A DNA stretch of 14,544 nt from Promethearchaeota archaeon (GCA_030605085.1 JAUWBH010000157.1:1-14544); one strand, 5' to 3'; positions 1 through 7,278 are shown, counted from the stretch's first letter. The notes: generated by a model from the letters alone, not told the origin. Made by a program: numbers and translations.

Positions 1-39
1 GATTTTCAATCAAGTCTTAACGATTTAAAAAATAAAATA
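1..39 (+). repeat. Direct repeat, copy 1 (partner 697-735)
   Basis: Bases 1-39 match bases 697-735 at 38 of 39 positions; the one difference changes Asp to Glu. Identity stops abruptly after base 39. The repeat lies at the 3' end of two tandem paralogous genes, so it points to a recent duplication or a gene-conversion tract. Its upstream extent cannot be seen because the window starts here. Confidence 0.85.
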
Positions 40-87
40 TTAGATTTTGATTCTCTCTTGGATGAAATTAATAATTCTTTAAAATAA
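1..87 (+). CDS. C-terminal end of a small coiled-coil protein, cut by the window edge
   Basis: The first 28 codons from base 1 are open and end at TAA (85-87). The peptide begins DFQSSLNDLKNKI and ends INNSLK. Its start matches the last residues of the complete protein encoded at 400-741 (DFQSSLNELKNKID), so this is the tail of a paralog. The heptad-like L/I spacing suggests a coiled coil. This copy runs 14 residues past the point where its partner stops. The function is unknown and only the tail is visible. Confidence 0.6.
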   Translation, partial: DFQSSLNDLKNKILDFDSLLDEINNSLK

Positions 88-203
88 TCTATTTTTTCTT
101 TTTTTATTTTCGACATTGAAGTAAAGATTTAAATTTTTAACGAGATCTATAATAAAATTTGAAGGTTATGCTTAATTGTTAAAGAAGGGGAAGTATAAAT
201 TTA

Positions 204-374
204 ATGCGAGTAAAAGTATGTTTTATGTGCCGTGAATATGTACCTCTTCTTGAGGATAATTATATCAATAAAGAAAAATTGGAAAAGTTTGATTCATTAC
301 ATTCTGGTCATCCTGTTCAGATTGTAAATGAAGAAGAGTTAGAGAATAAAAGAGAATGGAAACCATTTTTATGA
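204..374 (+). CDS. 56-residue CxxC/HxxH mini-protein, putative zinc-binding
   Basis: A complete ORF of 56 residues starts at ATG 204 and ends with TGA 372-374. A purine-rich AGGGGAAG tract (186-193) precedes it. The protein begins MRVKVCFMCREYV, with C6-x2-C9, and has H33-x2-H36 in the centre (residues SGHP follow). This gives a possible four-ligand zinc site with a long 23-residue loop. I have an impression of similar short MRVKVCFMCREY-type proteins in Asgard archaea but cannot cite a family. The next gene starts about 25 bases downstream on the same strand, so the two are probably co-transcribed. Function is unknown; zinc binding is inferred from the ligand pattern alone. Confidence 0.7.
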   Translation: MRVKVCFMCREYVPLLEDNYINKEKLEKFDSLHSGHPVQIVNEEELENKREWKPFL

Positions 375-393
375 AAATAAGAAGAAAAAGGAG

Positions 394-741
394 ATGAGAA
401 TGAATAAAGAAATTGTTTTATCTCTAATCAATGCCTTGAAAACGCTAAAAGATATAATGATTTACCATAATAAAACATTTAGGAGTTACTTAGATGTTCG
501 ATCAATATTTATGATGAATAGAATTCTCTATCAAGGAGAGAGATTTAAAAAAATAACTGAAAATATAAATTTATTGATGGAAAAAGCTCTTATTCAAAAA
601 GATTTCGAGTCATACTTAGAAAATTCAAGCAAAATCCTAAGAGATTTATTAAAAAGAGAAGAATCTTTAAATGTGCAAGTTGAAAAAGCTATAGGAGATT
701 TTCAATCAAGTCTTAACGAGTTAAAAAATAAAATAGACTAA
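394..741 (+). CDS. Small coiled-coil protein, unknown function
   Basis: The ORF gives 115 residues from ATG 394. ATG 400 (MNKEIV, 113 residues) is the better start, because AAGGAG (388-393) touches the first ATG but lies six bases before the second. The protein is almost all helical and charged, with an amphipathic coiled-coil-like second half (about residues 55-113). No signal peptide, membrane segment or catalytic motif is visible. Its last residues are nearly identical to the gene fragment at 1-87. The CxxC/HxxH mini-protein gene lies just upstream and is probably in the same transcript, so the pair may act together. Plausible roles are a dimerising adaptor or regulator. I do not recognise a family. 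Confidence 0.75.
   Translation: MRMNKEIVLSLINALKTLKDIMIYHNKTFRSYLDVRSIFMMNRILYQGERFKKITENINLLMEKALIQKDFESYLENSSKILRDLLKREESLNVQVEKAIGDFQSSLNELKNKID
697..735 (+). repeat. Direct repeat, copy 2 (partner 1-39)
   Basis: This stretch encodes the C-terminal residues of the coiled-coil protein and matches bases 1-39 with a single mismatch (G here for T in copy 1). After the repeat this copy reads GAC TAA and stops, while copy 1 continues for 14 codons. One paralog has therefore lost or gained a tail exactly at the edge of the identical tract. Confidence 0.85.
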
Positions 742-828
742 ATGTTTAAATATGAAATTAAACTAATTTACATTGTTAGCAAGATTTTTCCACATAAATG
801 TAAAAAAATCTTAAAAAAAAATAATTTA

Positions 829-838
829 ATTTATAATT
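829..838 (+). promoter_or_regulatory. Possible TATA box of the membrane-protein gene
   Basis: A TTTATAAT stretch lies about 25-30 bases before ATG 861, and no Shine-Dalgarno sequence precedes that ATG. In archaea this spacing fits a leaderless transcript that starts at or next to the start codon. The region is very AT-rich, so chance TATA-like strings are common and the call is weak. Confidence 0.3.
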
Positions 839-860
839 ACAAATTAATAGGTTATTAAAT

Positions 861-1322
861 ATGGGAGAAATGGAAATGGAAGTGGTGCCTTCAAAACCGA
901 TTAAGATAACTTGTATTCTTGGAGATATTCTAATGTTCATTGGCTGGTTTATGCCTTATTTCTATGGTTTGATTTCGGGAATTCCTACCTACCAATGGAT
1001 GTGGGGGTTAAAATCAGTTAATGGTGTTACTGAGATGTTACCATTGGAAGGAGATATTTTAACGATGTTTATACTGGCTATAATCATTTTGATATTGGTC
1101 ATTATAAACTTGATAATTTGTTTCCTTATGAGAAAACTAAAAGATGAAAGGCTAATGGGCATTCTAAAGATAATAATAGGGATTATTATAATTATTTTAG
1201 TAATATTACCTCTTATAATTACTCCTACGCTATTAACAAACTATACTCTTTTCGTTGGATTCTATCTAATGATAATTGGTGCTATTATCGTAATCATTGT
1301 TGGCATACGTGTTATTAGGTAA
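861..1322 (+). CDS. Four-helix integral membrane protein, unknown function
   Basis: 153 residues with four strongly hydrophobic segments, at about residues 17-37, 68-90, 100-125 and 128-151. A short charged loop with the motif RKLKDERLMG lies between helices 2 and 3 and is probably cytoplasmic. The first long loop holds aromatic residues (PTYQWMWG), typical of an outward-facing loop near the membrane surface. The start at 861 is supported by an AT-rich TATA-like box and no upstream ribosome site, so it may be leaderless. ATG 876 is an alternative, eight bases after an internal GGGAG. No transporter or enzyme motif is visible. It probably sits in the cytoplasmic membrane. Confidence 0.75.
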   Translation: MGEMEMEVVPSKPIKITCILGDILMFIGWFMPYFYGLISGIPTYQWMWGLKSVNGVTEMLPLEGDILTMFILAIIILILVIINLIICFLMRKLKDERLMGILKIIIGIIIIILVILPLIITPTLLTNYTLFVGFYLMIIGAIIVIIVGIRVIR

Positions 1323-1386
1323 TGATGAAGAATTTAATGTATTAAAACTTAAATCTAAATATATTTTTTTTTCAATTCTTTTTTTA

Positions 1387-1557
1387 TTAATTTTTATCAC
1401 TTTCAACAATAGGTCCATATTTTCCTAGTATTGGAAGATAATTCAATTTTTTTAATCTTTCATCATCATTTTCAATAAATCTCTGTAAATATTCATAGAC
1501 TTTTTAAAGAAATTCGATCTCATCCTTAGTAAAATCCTGTCTATTTGAACTTTGCAT
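1387..1557 (-). pseudogene. Small gene interrupted by one in-frame TAA
   Basis: Reading down from ATG at 1557, the frame gives MQSSNRQDFTKDEIEFL, then TAA at 1504-1506, then 38 more codons of protein-like, charged sequence (KVYEYLQRFIEN ... PILGKYGPIVESDKN) ending in TAA at 1387-1389. A single C-to-T change, CAA (Gln) to TAA, would explain the break. The whole reading would be a 56-residue helical protein. No restart codon follows the stop closely. It may be a recent pseudogene or a base-calling error. Family not recognised. Confidence 0.55.
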
Positions 1558-1680
1558 ATCGATTTCACTTTATATGAAGACGGAGTTGTACCACAAATTA
1601 ATATGTTTATAATAATGTTAGTAATTCCCAATTAAATTATAACAATTGTTCATATAATGTCTTGGGGATATATTTATTTG

Positions 1681-1830
1681 AAAGTAATAACGACACCGTT
1701 TCGGGAAACACCGCAAACAATAATACCTTTACGACCAAAGATCGACTTTTTTTACTCTTTGTCGACAATTTGTGGCAAAAGTAGACGCCCCCTCTAAAGT
1801 AAGTAGTAATTACCTAATCTAACGCGTTCT
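1681..1830. other. CG-richer non-coding block with short coding-like remnants
   Basis: This stretch is visibly richer in CG dinucleotides than the flanking AT-rich DNA. It contains a short hairpin (GTTTC GG GAAAC) near 1698-1709. On the minus strand one frame reads KKSIFGRKGIIVCGVSRNG and then a few residues to a stop, preceded by a stop codon. On the plus strand a 48-residue ORF starts at ATG 1657. Neither is convincing as an intact gene. The block adjoins the similarly composed gene at 1835-2146, and both may be one imported segment or a decayed mobile element. Confidence 0.4.
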
Positions 1831-1834
1831 TACT

Positions 1835-2146
1835 TTATTTATTATCTATTATATTACCATTTTCGGCTTTGACTAACGAAACTAATTTTTCTTTGTTTTT
1901 TAAGGCGTACTTACGCGGAGAACGAGGGTTATTTTCGACCGATTTTAAGACCCCGTTGTCTTTCAAGTAGATCAATGTTCGGGCGTAGAAGTTGATGGCG
2001 CTCCGATCTGACGGTTGTACCCCGTGCACCTGCCGAATTTTTTTTACTGTGATTTCGCCGCCGTTTTTGTTCGCAGTTATTTCTCCTATCGCGTATAGCG
2101 TCTGATCCAAATATTTTTTCCAGAAATCCGTACCCAATTTCGACAA
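1835..2146 (-). CDS. Winged-helix-like small protein, putative DNA-binding
   Basis: 103 residues from TTG at 2146. GAGGAG directly abuts that codon, so TTG at 2137 (fourth codon), nine bases further on, could be the true start. An in-frame stop lies six codons upstream, so the N-terminus cannot extend far. Residues 30-88 have the helix-turn-helix-wing rhythm seen in small archaeal regulators: ITVKKIRQVHG, then a helix containing YARTLIYLKDNGVLKSV, then a basic loop NNPRSPRKY that looks like a wing. The codons use more C and G than neighbouring genes, as in the flanking block, which suggests transfer. DNA binding is inferred from secondary-structure pattern, not from a recognised family. Confidence 0.6.
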   Translation of the reverse strand: MSKLGTDFWKKYLDQTLYAIGEITANKNGGEITVKKIRQVHGVQPSDRSAINFYARTLIYLKDNGVLKSVENNPRSPRKYALKNKEKLVSLVKAENGNIIDNK

Positions 2147-2227
2147 CTCCTCGCCTAGTAATTATTAAACTTCATTTTAATTAAATCAAACTAATTTTTT
2201 AATCTATTTTCTTTTTTCCGTTATTTT

Positions 2228-2386
2228 TTAATAGTTGTCACTTCTGCGCTCACCACTCGTACCGTATACAAGCGTCCCGATCTGACTTGGCCAAGTTAAA
2301 TTTTTTTTCCAATACTCAATATATTACTTAATTTCCACAATTTTATTTTCTTTATCTAAGTTATATCTAAATAAAATTATATCATA
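2228..2386 (-). pseudogene. Out-of-frame continuation of the nuclease-like gene
   Basis: In the frame displaced from the upstream gene, the minus strand reads YDIILFRYN, then NLDKENKIVEIK, TAA (2324-2326), and then 31 further open codons including LTWPSQIGTLVYGTSG, ending at TAA 2228-2230. The YD-I-I-L-F-R-Y string is what PD-(D/E)XK restriction-type proteins carry after KxxGLG. It begins exactly where the upstream frame has KSKLLGL. Restoring one G (GGTTTAG to GGTTTAGG) joins the two into GLGYDIILFRY. This is therefore a lost C-terminal half. Confidence 0.55.
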
Positions 2387-2892
2387 ACTAAACCCAATAA
2401 TTTACTCTTCGTAATTTTTAAACTCCGCTCATGTCCAGGTGTATCACTCCTTGAGGATTTAATATCTGTGTGATATTCGAGAATATCCACCCCTTTACTA
2501 ACCTCCTCTTGAATCATTAATCCTTTACTCCTACAATATTTTTTAAACTTACTTTCAATTAATTCTCCGATGTATTTATTACTCACACCTTCCTTAAGTT
2601 TAAGAGTTTTGTATTCTTCATTCTTTACAAAATTTAACGCACATTCAATTAATCTAGATATTGTGAACTTTTCATGAGTTTCATCATCCCATCCTTCAAT
2701 TTTTAAATCGCTTTCTAATTCCTTTTTATTCTCTAGAGTTGTTGGATCCTCATCAGTCTGATCTGTAATCAAAGAATTATCCTCTAGGTCCTCTTTTTCC
2801 TTAATAGTCTTTTGTTCTTCACCAGTTTGGTTAATAATTTTAGTATCATCCTCTATATCACTAGGATTTGAGTTGTTATTCACATCTTTCAA
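2377..2892 (-). CDS. PD-(D/E)XK nuclease-like protein, truncated by frameshift
   Basis: 171 residues from ATG 2892. Residues 1-75 are an acidic, Asn/Glu/Asp-rich low-complexity tail. From about 76 the protein is folded: helices with IGELIESKFKKYC (about 108-120), then GVDILEYHTDIKSSR at 134-148. D136, D143 and K145 make a D-x6-D-x-K signature like that of restriction-type PD-(D/E)XK enzymes, and E110 or E113 could be the helix-borne acidic residue. The ORF ends abruptly after KSKLLGLVMI, where related proteins continue. A one-base shift restores a sensible continuation (2324-2386). As it stands the product lacks the rest of the core and is probably inactive. It lies 90 bases downstream of the 742-codon gene on the same strand, possibly in one transcript. 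The nuclease assignment is motif-based. Confidence 0.6.
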   Translation of the reverse strand: MKDVNNNSNPSDIEDDTKIINQTGEEQKTIKEKEDLEDNSLITDQTDEDPTTLENKKELESDLKIEGWDDETHEKFTISRLIECALNFVKNEEYKTLKLKEGVSNKYIGELIESKFKKYCRSKGLMIQEEVSKGVDILEYHTDIKSSRSDTPGHERSLKITKSKLLGLVMI

Positions 2893-2981
2893 ATTTACTC
2901 TTGAAAATAGTATAAATAATTAAAGAAAAAAAAATTTGATTTATTATTGAAATACTTTCTATCTAATTATTCGGTCAATTC

Positions 2982-5210
2982 TTAACACCCAGCGGGTTTC
3001 CAATCAAAAGTGACAAAACCATCTATTGTATGACTATAGGTATTAAATTCATAACCTCTTATTCGACCTACGATAGACCTATCCCATATGACAAGTTCAA
3101 CGCCATATGCACATTTGATTTTATTGGGACTTTGAGGAATAGTGCATAAATCCAGTGATGCAATTTCTTGACCTAATCCTCCATCCATAGCGCCTATGAT
3201 ACCTTCATCATCGATTCCTGGAGATCCCGAATCATATCTTACAGAACTTATTTTTACTCCAGACACATCAATATTTCCACCAAAAACTTTTAACCTAAAA
3301 TTCTTGAAATAATCATCCCTAAAATTTCCGTATATTTTAATTTCTTCAGAGCCTTTGAATTTTTCGCATTTTTTATAAATCCCGCTGCTGTCTTTTACAG
3401 TGACTCCTTTAGCAGGTAATGGTGCAGGAGTTCCTCCAAATGTAAACAATTCTGGGTTAGTATTATCTAATTTAAGATGTATATCATATGATTGTCCAGT
3501 AATTATATTCTTATTCACATCCGCCAATTCCAGTCTTAATAAATGATTGCCAAGCTTTCCATAACTTTTCCAATGAACTAGAGCAGTAAGATCATAATTA
3601 TCTTTATCATTATCAAAATCTTCTTTCCTAAACCAGCCTTCGCTATCTGGTATTCTTCCGATGGTAGAAGACCAAGGTAAAGGATTGTAAGCGATCCTAC
3701 TGTCCCTTATATTATTCCAAGTTATACCCCCATCATCACTATATCTAAATCTATAATATCTTGTAGCTGGAACATTAATGTAACCCCAACACGCAATTAT
3801 ACCCCCAAAAGGTCTATCATATATCCATGGAACAGCATTACCTCCAGCGTCAATTTTAAGAGCTAGCCCTATATTAGCTCCAATCTGACTTATATTATCC
3901 ATATGCACTTCATTTACAATGGATATATTACACTTTACACTCTCTCCATCTTTAGGTCTTATCTGTATATTTCGAATAATAACATTTCCCCAAGTTGGAG
4001 TGAAATTGTGCCCATAAGGGGTTGGATTCTGGTTCCAAGAAAGAATAGCTTTAACTTTAACAATATTTTCATCCGTACATGCCTTTAATTTTGATTCAAC
4101 ATCTTTTACTCTTGCTTTTACTGCATAAAACAGATGTTTATCATTTACAAAGTGTATGTCATGAACACTTACTATGGATGTGCCTACATGTTGATAGCCT
4201 GAGCCCCAATCAATATAAAAGGCAACATATTCTTTACTACCCATCGTGCATAGATCTCCTGAAAAACCGTAAGGTAATTTCACCTCTATTATCGCTTCTA
4301 AGAGATCGTCATTAGGATAAAGCCCTACACATTTAAGTTCTTCATATCTCGTTTTTGATAAAAAGATTTCTGCTGGTACAAGTAAATCTGTTATATCTAT
4401 TAATTTTTTGATTATTTCTTTTGGAAGTTGATTTATAGCTTTCTTAATTTCTGCTTTATTCTCGGAATCTATGATTGAACCAAAATAATTCGGATTTTTA
4501 CTAATCAATTCCTTAAATTCTAGCCGTTGTTTTTCAATTTTATCTTTTTCTTTTACATCATATTCCAGTTTAATGGATTTATCTACAAATTCCTTAATTT
4601 CCTTCAAATCCCCCATAATCAGATGCTTTTCAAATGGTATAGGAGGATAAATGATAATTGGTAGTTGTTTTGGTTGAATTTGGACCCACACATCAATCAC
4701 ATTACCCCAAACAGGATCATAGTTAAAGCTTGTTGGTATTGCCTCCCATGATAATATCGCTCTTACTTTAACTATTTGAGGTTTACCGCATTTCCAATAC
4801 TCCTTTGGAATAAAAGCTTTACGTACCGCATAAAACACATGCCCCCCATTGACAAAAGAAAGATCATGAACATGTACCTCTGCCGGAGCCCCTGTACTAA
4901 CAAAACCAGCACCATCATTATAATCAATATAAAATGCTACATATTCCTTGCTACCAATTGAACATAATGGTCCATGAAAACCATAAGGCAATTTCATTTT
5001 TATCACAGCCTCTAGTAAATTACCTTCCGGATAAAAACCAACGCATAATAATTCTTCATACGTGGTATTATTTTTCATTAATTTTACTGGAGGAAATTTG
5101 GCAACTGTGGCTTTATCTTTTATACTGCCGAAGTAATTAGGATTTGAAGCAATTAAATTTTTAAATTGAATTCGCTCATTTTCAATTTTTAGTTTCTCAT
5201 CCATTTTCAT
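2982..5210 (-). CDS. Large protein with a duplicated beta-rich domain (NPNYFG...GNV...IQI type)
   Basis: 742 codons from ATG 5210. The true start is probably ATG 5204 (740 aa), because GAGGTGA (5211-5217) abuts the first ATG and lies six bases before the second. Residues 13-181 and 229-420 are two copies of one domain. Shared landmarks are NPNYFGSI, YEEL-CVG-YP, LLEA-I-KLPYGF, LC--GSKEYVAFYID, VHD--FVN, FYAV, VKAILSW and WGNV----IQI-PK. The pattern is that of an all-beta sandwich. I recall this domain from bacterial proteins of unknown function but cannot name an accession. Residues 440-742 form another beta-rich region with paired Cys (C474, C615, C689, C700, C742). There is no signal peptide or membrane helix. 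The leader resembles that of the 729-codon gene upstream. Function unknown; binding or structural roles are more likely than catalysis. Confidence 0.8.
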   Translation of the reverse strand: MKMDEKLKIENERIQFKNLIASNPNYFGSIKDKATVAKFPPVKLMKNNTTYEELLCVGFYPEGNLLEAVIKMKLPYGFHGPLCSIGSKEYVAFYIDYNDGAGFVSTGAPAEVHVHDLSFVNGGHVFYAVRKAFIPKEYWKCGKPQIVKVRAILSWEAIPTSFNYDPVWGNVIDVWVQIQPKQLPIIIYPPIPFEKHLIMGDLKEIKEFVDKSIKLEYDVKEKDKIEKQRLEFKELISKNPNYFGSIIDSENKAEIKKAINQLPKEIIKKLIDITDLLVPAEIFLSKTRYEELKCVGLYPNDDLLEAIIEVKLPYGFSGDLCTMGSKEYVAFYIDWGSGYQHVGTSIVSVHDIHFVNDKHLFYAVKARVKDVESKLKACTDENIVKVKAILSWNQNPTPYGHNFTPTWGNVIIRNIQIRPKDGESVKCNISIVNEVHMDNISQIGANIGLALKIDAGGNAVPWIYDRPFGGIIACWGYINVPATRYYRFRYSDDGGITWNNIRDSRIAYNPLPWSSTIGRIPDSEGWFRKEDFDNDKDNYDLTALVHWKSYGKLGNHLLRLELADVNKNIITGQSYDIHLKLDNTNPELFTFGGTPAPLPAKGVTVKDSSGIYKKCEKFKGSEEIKIYGNFRDDYFKNFRLKVFGGNIDVSGVKISSVRYDSGSPGIDDEGIIGAMDGGLGQEIASLDLCTIPQSPNKIKCAYGVELVIWDRSIVGRIRGYEFNTYSHTIDGFVTFDWKPAGC

Positions 5211-5279
5211 TCACCTCTTAAATAATTCATTAAAGCTAAAATTTGGCAAATCTTATTTCAAGCATATCAAAAGATCATG

Positions 5280-5513
5280 CTAATTTACTCCTTTTTTAAT
5301 ATCGCCCATTTTTTGCTATTCTATATAGAGGGATGGTTTTTTATAATAACGTTGACATTCACAGTTAGTTATTCTCTAATGTTTTAAAATATCAAATATT
5401 GTCAATTTAAGCTCCACGTGATATCTATGATTCACTTGTTCATGAAAGTGATTAATCAAATTTTTGGCTTTAATACTTTTAATTTGTACATTTTTGTAAG
5501 ATATCTTCCTTTA
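5280..5513 (-). pseudogene. Coding-like frame broken only by TAG codons
   Basis: The 390-base gap upstream of the 742-codon gene holds a minus-strand frame of 44 open codons (5379-5510), including KAKNLINHFHEQVNHRYHV and a hydrophobic LTIFDIL. It continues past TAG (5376-5378) with a Cys/Tyr-rich stretch (NCECQRYYKKPSLYIE) to TAG (5316-5318), then QKMGDIKKGVN to TAG (5280-5282). There is no start codon at its head and the frame opens after TAA. The simplest reading is a decayed gene fragment. Family not recognised. Confidence 0.3.
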
Positions 5514-5598
5514 TAAACATTTTGAATTTTTAATCTTATGCTTTAGAAAAATAAGTTATTAGTTTAAATTTATGTTAGATGGAAATAAAAAAAAAAAG

Positions 5599-5637
5599 AA
5601 TTGAGTAAATTCTAGTTTTAAATCTTTTTATTTTTTT
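5599..5637 (+). repeat. Left terminal inverted repeat of the insertion sequence
   Basis: 39 bases that are the exact reverse complement of 7410-7448. The repeat starts AATTGAGTAAATTCTAG and ends in a run of seven T. Beyond it the two sides differ (G at 5598 against G at 7449, which would need C). Confidence 0.9.
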
Positions 5638-5662
5638 CTATTTGTTTATTAACTTATGCGAG

Positions 5663-7147
5663 TTAGGGCAATACTCCATGAAGATTTTTAATTCGTCGGC
5701 GTAATGCGTCTTCGGAATTAAAGTAAAGATATCCCGATTTCCGTGCTTTATAGGGAAGCATTTGTCTAAAATTGGAATGCCGAGAGGATTCAAAAGCAGA
5801 AGGTTTCATTATTAAATCAGAGCGTCCTATTTTATACGCAGTCAGTGCTTTCAATAGTTCTATTATATAAATGAGAGAGCGAAGTTTTATCGCCGCATCC
5901 ATTCCTCGGGTATTCATCCGAAAGGCGTTGTAATACATATTATTATACGAATTTCCTTGCTCAATCATTGGTCGAAAGCTGTAGATCTTGAGAAAATAAT
6001 CGTCTGACCATCCTTTTGGGATATAGTTAGTATTGAAAAAGAATCCTTTTTTTAACTCTCTTATAGGATGGGTTTTTAGATTTTTCCTTGCTCGAATAAT
6101 AGGTATTAAGCCTTTAAACTGCATATTTTCCATGTTTTGCAGAGAGTATGGTCCTGAATCTGCTATGAGTACTTGCCATTTATATTTTGTAAGAGCAAAA
6201 AATCCTTCCATAGTTTCTCTAAACGCAAGAATATCGTTCCGATTTGCTGGAAACATCTTGAAATAAATGGGGAACCAGCGATTAAAGCAGTGAGCATACA
6301 ATATTCCTGGGTCGTAGCCTACTCCTTTCTTTACGCCGTTATGCCGGCAATAACCTGCATCAAGATCATTATATTTTGTTTGTCCTTTCTTTTTATTATT
6401 GCTACAATTTGAGCGTATGAATTGACCGTCCCAAATTAGGATTCTTGGGATGATTATTCCACAATCAACGCACTCCTTCACCAATAGCTGAAAGAACTCA
6501 AACAGCGCTTCTGAAGGGATCCTCGTAAGCACATGACTGATATCTCGTGCGTCGGGAAAGAAGTTAGGATCGTGTGTGATGCTGAATAAAGGAGGATAAT
6601 CAAGAAATCTGCCCATTTTTTCAATTCCAGTATAATTTTTAAAGCCCAAGTTAATCCGCAACATTTCATAGGCGAGCACATCTTCAATAAACATATCCTT
6701 AAATGACACGCCGCGATTCTCAAGGATTCCTTGTAAATCTTGAAAATAGCTAAAATTATTAAATTCAAATAAGTTTTCAAAGAGTCCGTTAAACCCCTTA
6801 AGATATCGATGTAAATCCCATTCCATTTTAGAGATCACTCCCAATCCAAACTCTTCAAAACGAGGGATCTTTACGCGTGGGAACCGGTATAAATATTTAT
6901 CCTTTAGTTTAGGCTCCCAATCTATGAAATCTTGTATCTTTTTCTGGTTTTTGGTCAAAATATTCGTGGTAGATGACCTCCGCTTCCCCCAAGTGGGATG
7001 TATGGGCAGCCATCGAAACTTTTTTCGGGCTATTCTGTAATCTTTTGGAACATTCATGTCAAATTTTTCTATGAATTCTAATCCAATAAAGTCTGTCAAC
7101 TGAGTTTGATAAATACTGGGCTTAATTTTATATAGAATTATTATCAT
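5663..7147 (-). CDS. DDE transposase (IS4-like superfamily)
   Basis: 494 residues. The catalytic triad can be placed. The first Asp is D240 in RILIWDGQFIRS, on a hydrophobic strand. The second is D330 in WQVLIADSGPYS. The Glu is E396 in RPMIEQGNSYNN, followed by the YNAFRMNTRG helix seen after the catalytic Glu in many IS4-type enzymes. The N-terminal 110 residues are basic with aromatic patches (KKFRWLPIHPTWGKRR) and probably bind the terminal repeats. Helical insertions at 118-230 lie before the first Asp. Length is normal for the group and no frameshift or internal stop is present. It catalyses cut-and-paste movement of the element. The start at 7147 (MIIILYKIKP) lacks a strong ribosome site. 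The exact IS family (IS4, IS1182 or unclassified) cannot be settled by eye. Confidence 0.85.
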   Translation of the reverse strand: MIIILYKIKPSIYQTQLTDFIGLEFIEKFDMNVPKDYRIARKKFRWLPIHPTWGKRRSSTTNILTKNQKKIQDFIDWEPKLKDKYLYRFPRVKIPRFEEFGLGVISKMEWDLHRYLKGFNGLFENLFEFNNFSYFQDLQGILENRGVSFKDMFIEDVLAYEMLRINLGFKNYTGIEKMGRFLDYPPLFSITHDPNFFPDARDISHVLTRIPSEALFEFFQLLVKECVDCGIIIPRILIWDGQFIRSNCSNNKKKGQTKYNDLDAGYCRHNGVKKGVGYDPGILYAHCFNRWFPIYFKMFPANRNDILAFRETMEGFFALTKYKWQVLIADSGPYSLQNMENMQFKGLIPIIRARKNLKTHPIRELKKGFFFNTNYIPKGWSDDYFLKIYSFRPMIEQGNSYNNMYYNAFRMNTRGMDAAIKLRSLIYIIELLKALTAYKIGRSDLIMKPSAFESSRHSNFRQMLPYKARKSGYLYFNSEDALRRRIKNLHGVLP

Positions 7148-7259
7148 GATGACTCATTTTTGCGATCAATAATTAACTATTATATTCTCGCCTATTTATT
7201 CTTTTTGGTTAATATTTGATTCATTGAATAAATTAATTATGCTTTTTCTCTTAGCTTTA

Positions 7260-7278
7260 TTTCTTTAAATTAAAGAAA
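7260..7278. repeat. 19-bp palindrome upstream of the transposase
   Basis: TTTCTTTAA, a central A, then TTAAAGAAA: nine-base arms with a single central base. It lies in the 260-base non-coding part of the insertion sequence, about 115 bases upstream of the transposase start codon. It could be an operator or a hairpin in the leader. The rest of 7148-7409 shows no gene. Confidence 0.45.

Noticed and set aside
1657..1803. 48-codon plus-strand ORF (MSWGYIYLKV...)
   Set aside because: No ribosome site, and competing minus-strand coding-like frames exist in the same block; kept only as part of the composition island.
3903..5140. Plus-strand ORFs opposite the 742-codon gene
   Set aside because: Antisense shadows with atypical composition and no ribosome sites; the minus-strand protein has clear domain repeats.
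6478..6780. Minus-strand 100-codon ORF inside the transposase gene
   Set aside because: Shadow frame of the transposase, which has an intact DDE triad in its own frame.
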